DNA of 12,830 nt. Source: an uncultured Chitinophagaceae bacterium (GTDB taxonomy: Bacteria > Bacteroidota > Bacteroidia > Chitinophagales > Chitinophagaceae). The position numbers and the translations under genes were made by a program. Shown one piece after another: positions 6,708-12,830 of this stretch (position 1 is its first letter; every line of letters starts with the position of its first letter). Where the stretch lies: the NCBI GenBank assembly GCA_903841915.1, contig CAIMKO010000526.1:1-12830 (forward strand). Direction: 5' to 3'. Below the pieces are notes generated by a model that searched no databases, had not been told where the DNA came from, and saw nothing but the letters and a program-made list of their open reading frames with translations.

Positions 6708-7661
6708 ATGGCAACAGTCTTGATCACGGGCGGTACAGGAATGGTAGGAAGGCATCTGACACAGAAACTGATTGAAAGGGGATATAAAGTAATTGTTTTG
6801 AGTCGTAAGTCGGGAGCCATAAGTCCACAGGGGGCTGTCAGCTTTGCGAAATGGGATGTAGAAAATCAAACCATCGAGCCGGAAGCAATAGCAAAAGCTG
6901 ATTATATCATTCATCTGGCCGGAGCAGGTGTAGCCGATAAAAGATGGAGCGTGCAAAGAAAAAAGGAGATCGTTAATAGCCGTACGCAAAGCAGTGCAAT
7001 CATTGTAAAAGCTTTAAAAGAGGTGCCTAACCATGTGAAAGCAGTTGTGAGCGCTTCTGCCATTGGTTGGTATGGTCCGGATACAACTGAAAGTCTGCAC
7101 ACAGGGTTTATTGAAAACGCAAAAGCCGATACCGCATATCTGGGCAATACCTGTAAACTATGGGAGGAAAGTATTGAACCGGTTATTGCTTTAGGAAAGC
7201 GTTTGGCGAAATTAAGAATAGGAATTGTATTCAGCAATGATGGCGGGGCATTAACAGAATTTAAAAAACCTTTGCATGCAGGGTTGGCAACCATCATGGG
7301 TTCGGGAAAACAAATAGTGAGTTGGATTCATATTGATGATCTGTGCAGGATGTTCATTCATGCTATAGAACATGATGAAATGAATGGGGCTTATAATGCA
7401 GTTTCAACAAATCCGGTGACTAATAAGCAATTGATCATGGCTTTAGCTAAACAAATGTGCGGGCACATTTTCATTCCTGTTACCGTTCCTGCATTTGTGT
7501 TAAAAATAATGCTGGGAGAGATGAGCATTGAAGTATTAAAGAGTGCTAACGTGAACAATGATAAAATGCGATCAACAGGTTTTGATTTTTTATATCCAAA
7601 TGTTGAAGCCGCATTTGAAAATTTATTAGGAACACAGATGACACGGAGTGGGCGGATTTGA
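6708..7661 (+). CDS. TIGR01777/YfcH-family NAD(P)-binding epimerase-like protein
   Basis: This is an extended short-chain dehydrogenase/reductase of the SDR39U1 type (E. coli YfcH relatives), whose physiological substrate is generally unknown. The N-terminal dinucleotide-binding motif is GGTGMVG (8-14), followed by HLAGAGVADKRW (69-80), a hallmark of the subfamily, VVSASAIGWYG (113-123) and the SWIHIDDL segment (205-212). The C-terminal DUF1731-like part is about 255-307 (IPVTVPAFVLKIMLGEMSIEVL...). ATG 6708 leaves the Rossmann strand starting at residue 3, as usual. The final ten residues (GTQMTRSGRI) lie beyond the family's usual end and are translated from what looks like repeat-derived DNA. 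The gene is monocistronic, downstream of the 21-bp array and convergent with the peptidase operon. The family is secure; the reaction is not. Confidence 0.93.
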   Translation: MATVLITGGTGMVGRHLTQKLIERGYKVIVLSRKSGAISPQGAVSFAKWDVENQTIEPEAIAKADYIIHLAGAGVADKRWSVQRKKEIVNSRTQSSAIIVKALKEVPNHVKAVVSASAIGWYGPDTTESLHTGFIENAKADTAYLGNTCKLWEESIEPVIALGKRLAKLRIGIVFSNDGGALTEFKKPLHAGLATIMGSGKQIVSWIHIDDLCRMFIHAIEHDEMNGAYNAVSTNPVTNKQLIMALAKQMCGHIFIPVTVPAFVLKIMLGEMSIEVLKSANVNNDKMRSTGFDFLYPNVEAAFENLLGTQMTRSGRI

Positions 7662-7671
7662 AACTGATTTT

Positions 7672-7692
7672 ATTCTGCTTCGCAGAATTTTT
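7672..7692 (+). terminator. Hairpin after the SDR gene
   Basis: ATTCTGC (7672-7678) and GCAGAAT (7682-7688) form a 7-bp perfect stem with a TTC loop, followed by four more T residues. It starts 11 bases after the stop codon. It may act as a weak terminator, or be a remnant of a dispersed repeat, since hairpins with CTGCTTCGCAG are common between genes in Bacteroidota (recalled, not searched). Confidence 0.5.
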
Positions 7693-7733
7693 GATTGCCG
7701 CTGAAGCACTGATTTAAGCGGAATGTTACTGAA

Positions 7734-7768
7734 AAAATAAAACCGAATGATGAGTTCGGTTTTATTTT
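7734..7768. terminator. Bidirectional terminator between convergent genes
   Basis: A 14-bp perfect inverted repeat has arms at 7734-7747 (AAAATAAAACCGAA) and 7755-7768 (TTCGGTTTTATTTT), with a 7-base loop. The GC part of the stem is flanked by A-rich and T-rich outer arms, so it can work as an intrinsic terminator on either strand. It sits between the SDR gene (+) and the M16 operon (-), exactly where a shared terminator is expected. Confidence 0.85.
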
Positions 7769-7839
7769 GATGCACAATGTTAAACAGCAGAAAGGATTGC
7801 GACGCAAGGAATGATGCCACAAATACTGTCGCCGGTATC

Positions 7840-9210
7840 CTAATCTTTTTTCTGCTGTGTTAATTTAGATTCGGGTAATTTTTCTTTTGAACCAATTTTT
7901 TGTTTATACAATTCAGGATTCACTTTTGTAGGATCGCCCTGATACACCCATGTGATATTGGTAATGTATTTATTGAAAACCCTGTTCAGATCCGCTGTTG
8001 TTAGTTTCTTTATATCATCGTTTAAAGTAAGCGATCTGTGCCAGTTATTATGCAGTATCTCATTTGCTGCCAAAGAAGAAGCCTGAGCTGAATTTGTTTC
8101 CTGTTTGTAAAAGAAGCTGGTGACATAAGTTGTTTTCATGTCTTTCAGTTCTTCCGGTTTAAAGCCTTCTTTCCTTGTTTTATCAATCAGTTTATTTGCT
8201 ACTGCAATGTATTTATTAGGATCGGTCGTTGAAACAACAATGTTTGCTGAAGGAGATGCACCACCATCGAAATAGGTATAGGGTGCATACGACAAACCGT
8301 TATTCGTTCTTACTTCCAAAAAATGCCTGTCATATAAGATCTGCATCGCTATTCTGAATGCATTGAAATCGGGAGTGCCGGGTAATGGTCCGCCTGTAAC
8401 ACCCTGAATATAGTTTGTGGCAAAATCTTTTTTCTCTTCCGTAAAAGTATTTTTTACGGGTGAATATGATTCTTTCTTAAGCATAAATGGTTGCCCTGCA
8501 GGAATTGTTGTCAATAAGGTTTTTATTTTACTTTCGATAGTTGCTTTATCCAGTTCGCCAACGATCACGATCAATAATCTTGATCTTGTTAAGATGGAAG
8601 AATAATATCCTTTTGTTTCAGCAGCTGTTAATGCTTTGATATTTTCTTCTGTTCCTTCAGGAGCTTTGGCATAATCCTTACCTGCAAAAGCAGTTTCTTT
8701 TGCTAATTTATTGATGGCATAATCGGGCTGAGATGCCTGAGCTTTTAATTGATTGATGGCATCCTGTTTGATACGATCAAACTCTTTTGCATCAAATGCA
8801 GGTGCTGTTAAAGCATCAACATATAAAGGCCAAACGGTTTCAAAATCACTTTGAATACAATTTAAAGTAAAAGTGGAATAATCTTTCCCTGCAGAACCGT
8901 TAACCTGAGCACTAACTTTGTCTAATTTATTTTTAAAACTGTTCTTGTCATCTTTTGCAGTGCCGCATTCTGTCAAAGCACTCATAGCAAGGCTTTCAAT
9001 GCCGGCTTTATTAGCAGGATAGTTTTGTACACCACCTCTAATGAGTGTTTGTATTTCAACGATCTTGTTGCCACTGGGTTGTACGATCACTTTTACGCCG
9101 TTGACGGTTATCTCATACGGACTTTTATTTTGTGCATATAGCAATACAGCTGTTGCAAAGAAGAACAGTGTCAATAATATTTGTTTGATGAATGATCTAA
9201 TCTGTTGCAT
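7840..9210 (-). CDS. M16B peptidase-like subunit lacking the zinc motif
   Basis: This is a 456-residue secreted or periplasmic protein. Residues 1-26 form a signal peptide (basic MQQIRSFIKQ, hydrophobic ILLTLFFFATAVLL, then YAQ). The two-lobed M16 (pitrilysin/processing peptidase) fold is recognisable, but where active members have HxxEH the sequence reads GIESLAMS (70-77), so all three residues are replaced. The C-terminal half keeps the substrate-binding Arg and Tyr in VRTNNGLSYAPY (R301, Y308). In M16B heterodimers one subunit carries the zinc site and the other the R/Y pair; this protein fits the second role. It lies 25 bases downstream of the zinc-bearing M16 gene on the same strand, so the two are probably co-transcribed and act together. 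The substrate is unknown. Confidence 0.92.
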   Translation of the reverse strand: MQQIRSFIKQILLTLFFFATAVLLYAQNKSPYEITVNGVKVIVQPSGNKIVEIQTLIRGGVQNYPANKAGIESLAMSALTECGTAKDDKNSFKNKLDKVSAQVNGSAGKDYSTFTLNCIQSDFETVWPLYVDALTAPAFDAKEFDRIKQDAINQLKAQASQPDYAINKLAKETAFAGKDYAKAPEGTEENIKALTAAETKGYYSSILTRSRLLIVIVGELDKATIESKIKTLLTTIPAGQPFMLKKESYSPVKNTFTEEKKDFATNYIQGVTGGPLPGTPDFNAFRIAMQILYDRHFLEVRTNNGLSYAPYTYFDGGASPSANIVVSTTDPNKYIAVANKLIDKTRKEGFKPEELKDMKTTYVTSFFYKQETNSAQASSLAANEILHNNWHRSLTLNDDIKKLTTADLNRVFNKYITNITWVYQGDPTKVNPELYKQKIGSKEKLPESKLTQQKKD

Positions 9211-9235
9211 ATATCAGGAAGTTTAAAATGTAGAA

Positions 9236-10597
9236 TTAAGGTTTAAAAAATTCTGAAACATTTGCAGCTTTATTCATTTCGGCATTGATGATGATGCCGG
9301 CTACATAAGGCTTGCCGGTGATATATCTTGCGATATATTTTCTGATATCTTCTCTGGTAACCTTTAAACAGTTGTCGGTGTAATCAGTATAAAATTCATA
9401 CGAAGTGCTGCACCATTGATAGGTAAGCTGGCTGGCAAGTGAAGAAGGTTTTTCCTGATTCCTGATATTGCTTCGTCTTAAGATCTGTTTCGCTGTTTCT
9501 AATTGTTCATCAGTAAAATAATCGGCCTGTCCCCATAAACTGATCTGATGTAATATCTCAGCATTGCATTCTTTTAATTTAGTTGGATTGGGCACAACAA
9601 AAACACTGATGGGTCCAACATATCTTCTGGTTTCATAATTAAGGCCGGCATAGGTTGCCAGGCCTTTATCAACGATAGCCTGCTGCCATTTGGAAGAATT
9701 CAATCCTACGATAGTAGAGAAAACATCTGCGGCAACTGCTCCTGCAGAATCATTTCTGTAATCCGGTCCCTGCCACCAATAATTACTGTAAGGTGTTTGT
9801 GCAATGGAAGATTCTTTAATAAAATATTCAGTTGCTTTTAAAGGAGGGAATTCGGGTATAGGATATTTTTCATGCGGATTAAAGCCACTGTTTGCCCAAT
9901 CGCCGAAGATCTTTTGTGCATAGGCAAAAGCCTGTTCGTGTTTTATATCGCCGCAAATGATCAATAAAGAATTATTGGGATAATAATATTTGTTTTTGAT
10001 GATCATCATTTTTTCCGGTGTAGCGGTATTGATGATATTATGATCACCTATGGCATTTTTCCTTGTTACAAGATCGCCCCATAACTTCTTCTGGCATTCG
10101 TACCAGATCTGAAATCCGGGATCACTTTCTGCTCTTTGAAATTCACCATCCACAACAGGCCTTTCTTTTTGCATGTCTTCGGGCCTGTAGATGGGAAAAC
10201 GAATAGCTGCATTCAGGAATTTTAATCCCTGATTCAAACTGTCTTTATCAAACGTAAAATAATAATTTACTCTTTCAACATCTGTGGTGCCATTCCATAT
10301 AGCTCCCAATTCCTGTGTTCTCTTTAATAATTTTTCCTGTGTGGGATAATCCTTGTTGGCTTTAAAGAACATATGTTCGAAAAGGTGTGAAAGACCGCTG
10401 TATTCAGGACCTTCAGTATAAGCGCCGTTCTTTACAGCTATTTCAATGGTTGCCAATGGCACTTTATTGTTCTCAATCACTACCACTTCGAGCCCATTGC
10501 TAAATTTCTGCCAGAAATAACCTTGCGGTAATCTCGGTTGTGCATTTGCAATAAATGGAAAAATCAAAAGCACAAAGAAAATTTTGTTGACTTTCAT
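9236..10597 (-). CDS. M16B zinc peptidase, catalytic subunit
   Basis: This is the active partner of the M16 pair, a secreted zinc metallopeptidase of 453 residues. The inverted zinc motif HLFEH is at 71-75 within GLSHLFEHMFFKA; Glu152 in VVDGEFQRAES is a candidate third zinc ligand. The signal peptide is MKVNKIFFVLLIFPFIANA (1-19), with cleavage likely before Gln20. I chose the ATG at 10595-10597 because it starts this signal peptide. A longer frame beginning at 10660 would add 21 residues (MYKYRRHSK...) in front of it and spoil the secretion signal. The C-terminal lobe (about 255-445) is typical M16 but has no obvious RxxxGLxY pair, consistent with the R/Y residues being supplied by the neighbouring subunit. 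It is first in the operon. Confidence 0.94.
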   Translation of the reverse strand: MKVNKIFFVLLIFPFIANAQPRLPQGYFWQKFSNGLEVVVIENNKVPLATIEIAVKNGAYTEGPEYSGLSHLFEHMFFKANKDYPTQEKLLKRTQELGAIWNGTTDVERVNYYFTFDKDSLNQGLKFLNAAIRFPIYRPEDMQKERPVVDGEFQRAESDPGFQIWYECQKKLWGDLVTRKNAIGDHNIINTATPEKMMIIKNKYYYPNNSLLIICGDIKHEQAFAYAQKIFGDWANSGFNPHEKYPIPEFPPLKATEYFIKESSIAQTPYSNYWWQGPDYRNDSAGAVAADVFSTIVGLNSSKWQQAIVDKGLATYAGLNYETRRYVGPISVFVVPNPTKLKECNAEILHQISLWGQADYFTDEQLETAKQILRRSNIRNQEKPSSLASQLTYQWCSTSYEFYTDYTDNCLKVTREDIRKYIARYITGKPYVAGIIINAEMNKAANVSEFFKP

Positions 10598-10770
10598 TTT
10601 TATTTTTTTTAGTGAATAAAAAGGTACAATATTTTTTGAATGTCTTCTGTATTTATACAAAAAATTATGCAGATATTTCGAAGGATTCTATTGGAGGCAA
10701 TCTTGTACAGCCAATCCTTTGTTTGAATAAGAATTCGTCAAACAAGAAAAAAATAAAATTCTCTCAGTAA
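10598..10770. other. Intergenic region between the ABC and M16 operons
   Basis: This segment should contain the end of the ABC operon and the promoter of the M16 operon, both on the minus strand. An 8-bp inverted repeat, TTGTTTGA (10719-10726) with TCAAACAA (10738-10745), lies 25 bases after the permease stop. It lacks a following T tract on the minus strand, so it is at best a weak terminator. TACCTTTTT (complement of 10618-10626) loosely resembles a -7 element, 20 bases before the M16 start, but no matching -33 element is visible. Confidence 0.3.
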
Positions 10771-11598
10771 CTATAGATCTCTTTTCTTGTTCATATAATA
10801 ACAAAGCCACCAAATAGCTGAAGTAAGGATCAAAGTATATAAAACATGCCAGTTAATTTCAGTCAATGTTTTTTTATATGCCTCGTTCGAAGAAGCATCA
10901 AATTTCCCAAAAAAATTGGGAATTGGTAAAAGTCGGTTAGATATTTCGAAAGGAAGGAATTCTCGTACACTCCAATCTTTAACCTTGAAATATGTTTTAA
11001 TGATATTCTCAATGACCAAAGAATAAAAAAGAAAAATACCCAAAGCGATAAATGCTCTTCGTAATATAAAAGCAAATAAGAAGGCCCAACTTAATTGTGC
11101 AAAGGTTTGAAGAAAAAATAAAGGAATGTATTGAAGCTCTTCTGCCCACCGTGTTATGCGAACAGAGTCGCTGTAAATAATACCAAAAACAGCAGCAACA
11201 ATTGTGAATGAAATTGTGACAATACAACTGATTATAGCAACATCGATTATTTTAGCATGAATGAATTGTGTACGGCTCCATCCATCGATAATGTTTTGTC
11301 TGCTTGTTTTATAAGTATACTCATTACCCATTAACATAATGATCAAGAGGGCAGGAACCATAACAAAGTACGACGAAAAATAAGCAACTGAATGCCAGGC
11401 ATCTGGAAAAGCAAAAGGGTTGCCCAATAATAATTTTGCAACATTTCCTACCATGTCTTTTTTATTGATCGCTCTTTCGTAAAAATTTTGCAACATATAA
11501 TTAATACCCGGATAAGTAAGGGCCACGATGCCCAGCATCCACCAGAAAGCAGGATACTTTTTTATTTTAAGCCATTCTATTTTTAATAATTGTAACAT
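10771..11598 (-). CDS. ABC-2 type transporter permease
   Basis: This is a 275-residue integral membrane protein with about six predicted helices: 19-36, 70-92, 117-143, 155-176, 180-201 and 249-268. The cytoplasmic N-terminus MLQLLKIEWLKIKKYP and the loop NEYTYKTSRQNIIDGWSR (92-109), just after helix 2, are typical of ABC-2/BcrB-like permeases found with BcrA-type ATPases. It begins 18 bases downstream of the ATPase gene and must be its membrane partner. Such exporters move lipids, peptides or antibiotics, or support gliding and surface functions; nothing here identifies the substrate. As there is a single permease gene, the membrane part is presumably a homodimer. Confidence 0.88.
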   Translation of the reverse strand: MLQLLKIEWLKIKKYPAFWWMLGIVALTYPGINYMLQNFYERAINKKDMVGNVAKLLLGNPFAFPDAWHSVAYFSSYFVMVPALLIIMLMGNEYTYKTSRQNIIDGWSRTQFIHAKIIDVAIISCIVTISFTIVAAVFGIIYSDSVRITRWAEELQYIPLFFLQTFAQLSWAFLFAFILRRAFIALGIFLFYSLVIENIIKTYFKVKDWSVREFLPFEISNRLLPIPNFFGKFDASSNEAYKKTLTEINWHVLYTLILTSAIWWLCYYMNKKRDL

Positions 11599-11616
11599 AT
11601 TGATAAGTTTGAAAGA

Positions 11617-12525
11617 TTAGTTATTGGTTGCGCTGGTAAGTTCTAAGAATTTAGTTTCTAAACTTTTCTTCTTGTACAACAACATGTTTAGTGTTACTCC
11701 TTTTTCGAAACAGAATTGGTTTATGTTTTCAAGGTTGGCAGTTCCAACAGGAAAGAAAAGATGCAGAATATTTCCTTCTTTTTTAATATTGGTCTTTAAA
11801 GGGTAATCTTGTAAAACATTTTCTAATAAGTCAATATCAGAAGAGCTTAATTCAACAATATCTTCATTTACCAGCACCTCATCTACAGCTCCTGCTGTTA
11901 ATAATATTCCTTTTTTCAAAATCGCAACATGCGTACAAACTTTCTCTACTTCATCCAATAAGTGGCTTGCCATAATAATGGTAACACCTCTTGCCGCCAA
12001 TTCTTTGATGAGTCTTCTTATTTCTGCTATACCAACCGGATCCAATCCATTAGTAGGTTCATCCAAAACCAAAACTTTTGGATTGCCTAAAAATGCAGCA
12101 GCAATGGCAAGGCGTTGTTTCATTCCCAAACTATAGGTACTGAACTTACTTTTTTTGCGTTGTGTAAGATTTACAATCTCCAATACTGCATCAATATCTG
12201 CCGGGGTTCCTCTTCCGCTGATGGCTTGAGTGATATTCAGGTTGTCAACTGCAGAGAGGTAATGATAAAAATTCGGCGTTTCTAAGAGAGAGCCGATCTT
12301 TTTTCTACAGTCGGGCGATCCTCCTAATACTCCGAACCAGGAAAAATTCCCTGTATTTGGTCTCAGGATATCTAAAATGATGCTTAACATGGTGGTTTTG
12401 CCACTGCCGTTTGGACCAAGAATGCCAAATACACTTCCTTCCGGCACTTCAAAAGAAACATCGTTCAGTGCCTGAATGGGACCATAACGTTTACTGATAT
12501 TGTGTAGGGCAAGAACCGATTCCAT
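11617..12525 (-). CDS. ABC transporter ATP-binding protein (BcrA-like)
   Basis: This is the nucleotide-binding subunit of an ABC-2 exporter, 302 residues. It shows Walker A GPNGSGKTT (37-45), the region after the Q-loop position SLLETPNFYHYLSAVDNL (79-96, with Glu where Gln is usual, as in BcrA-type proteins), the signature YSLGMKQR (131-138), Walker B VLVLDEP (151-157), the D-loop GLDP (160-163) and the H-loop His188 (ASH, 186-188). The C-terminal 90 residues are a DUF4162-like accessory region. ATG at 12525 gives a standard start (MESVLALHNISKRYG). It is the first gene of the pair with the permease, and 40 bases separate it from the glycoside hydrolase gene upstream, so that gene could be co-transcribed. 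Confidence 0.95.
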   Translation of the reverse strand: MESVLALHNISKRYGPIQALNDVSFEVPEGSVFGILGPNGSGKTTMLSIILDILRPNTGNFSWFGVLGGSPDCRKKIGSLLETPNFYHYLSAVDNLNITQAISGRGTPADIDAVLEIVNLTQRKKSKFSTYSLGMKQRLAIAAAFLGNPKVLVLDEPTNGLDPVGIAEIRRLIKELAARGVTIIMASHLLDEVEKVCTHVAILKKGILLTAGAVDEVLVNEDIVELSSSDIDLLENVLQDYPLKTNIKKEGNILHLFFPVGTANLENINQFCFEKGVTLNMLLYKKKSLETKFLELTSATNN

Positions 12526-12565
12526 AAATTATTATATTGATGATTATAATAATTAAAGGTGCGGA

Positions 12566-12830
12566 TTAATTTTTACTTTTCATCAACCACTTATGTAAAT
12601 ACCTTTCGATGTTAATATCGTTTCTTTTGATGGAAAATTTATCGTCATAATCCCATAAAACAGCTTGAATCCCAAGGTTACTCAGATCGCCGGTCACATC
12701 TTTTAAATAATGTTTTCTGGATTTATGGTCGGCTAATTTAATAACACCCACTTCGGTGCATACAAGCGGCATATTATTTCTTAAACAGGTTTCTGCAATG
12801 GTTTTAAAGCGTTCTCGTATATAGTCATGG
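12566..12830 (-). CDS. GH5-like glycoside hydrolase, C-terminal part (partial)
   Basis: An open minus-strand frame enters at the right edge and stops at 12566-12568, giving 87 complete codons. The internal Met at 12772 is not the start, since the frame continues upstream (HDYIRERFKTIAETC...) to the edge. The visible part has NNMPLVCTEVGVIK, where Glu in TEVG fits the strand-7 nucleophile of clan GH-A enzymes, and later GIQAVLWDYDDKFSI, like the strand-8 Trp region (YWDYDGGFGI) of GH5 cellulase-family proteins. Such enzymes cleave beta-glucosidic or beta-mannosidic bonds. The call rests on these two motifs and their spacing alone; the acid/base residue and any signal peptide are outside the window. 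A related GH-A family is possible. Confidence 0.65.
   Translation of the reverse strand, partial: HDYIRERFKTIAETCLRNNMPLVCTEVGVIKLADHKSRKHYLKDVTGDLSNLGIQAVLWDYDDKFSIKRNDINIERYLHKWLMKSKN

Noticed and set aside
7777..7863. 28-codon plus-strand ORF (MLNSRKDCDARND...)
   Set aside because: It lies past a terminator, overlaps the end of the M16 gene antisense, and shows no family resemblance.
10618..10626. Promoter -7 element (TACCTTTTT on the minus strand) for the M16 operon
   Set aside because: The position is plausible, but no -33 TTG at 19-21 bases was found, so it is not listed as a promoter.
10598..10660. N-terminal extension of the M16 catalytic subunit from ATG 10660
   Set aside because: It would put 21 polar and basic residues before a clean signal peptide starting at ATG 10597.
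1..12830. tRNA, rRNA, riboswitch or phage/IS transposase
   Set aside because: No cloverleaf-like segment, rRNA stretch, known aptamer core or transposase-like protein was recognised on either strand.

Overview
The window looks like a chromosomal segment from a Bacteroidota bacterium, most likely a member of the Chitinophagales/Chitinophagaceae. The reasons are the gene order murG-murC-ftsQ-ftsA-ftsZ with no ddl between murC and ftsQ, the AT-rich composition, the near absence of Shine-Dalgarno sequences, the long FtsZ with a tail beyond its conserved C-terminal peptide, and REP-like hairpins whose translation (PLFWRG...) is familiar from Bacteroidota genomes. The taxonomic call is inference from sequence character, not from a search.

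Positions 1-6129 are the distal end of the division and cell wall (dcw) cluster on the + strand: the last codons of probable murG, then murC (UDP-MurNAc:L-Ala ligase), ftsQ (POTRA divisome protein), ftsA (actin-like membrane anchor) and ftsZ (tubulin-like ring GTPase). MurG and MurC complete and extend the lipid-linked peptidoglycan precursor pathway, FtsA tethers FtsZ to the membrane, and FtsQ belongs to the periplasmic divisome. The murC/ftsQ junction is overwritten by two inverted REP-like hairpins that supply the end of MurC and the start of FtsQ. FtsZ has an Asn-to-Ile change at a normally conserved position of its T7 (synergy) loop. A strong intrinsic terminator closes the cluster at about 6159-6189.

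Positions 6130-6707 carry no convincing gene. They hold twelve tandem 21-bp units, each built around a 13-nt near-palindrome. A period of two helical turns places the palindromes on one face of the DNA. This is the least explained object in the window.

Positions 6708-7661 encode a TIGR01777/YfcH-type (SDR39U1-like) NAD(P)-binding epimerase-family protein on the + strand. It converges on a minus-strand block, with a 14-bp perfect inverted repeat (bidirectional terminator) between them.

Positions 7840-10597 (minus) are a two-gene M16B peptidase operon: a secreted subunit with the zinc motif HLFEH, followed by a secreted subunit that has lost that motif but keeps an R...Y pair. Together they probably form one heteromeric enzyme. 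Positions 10771-12525 (minus) are a two-gene ABC-2 exporter: ATPase first, then a six-helix permease. At the right edge, 12566-12830 (minus) is the C-terminal part of a probable GH5-like glycoside hydrolase that runs off the window.
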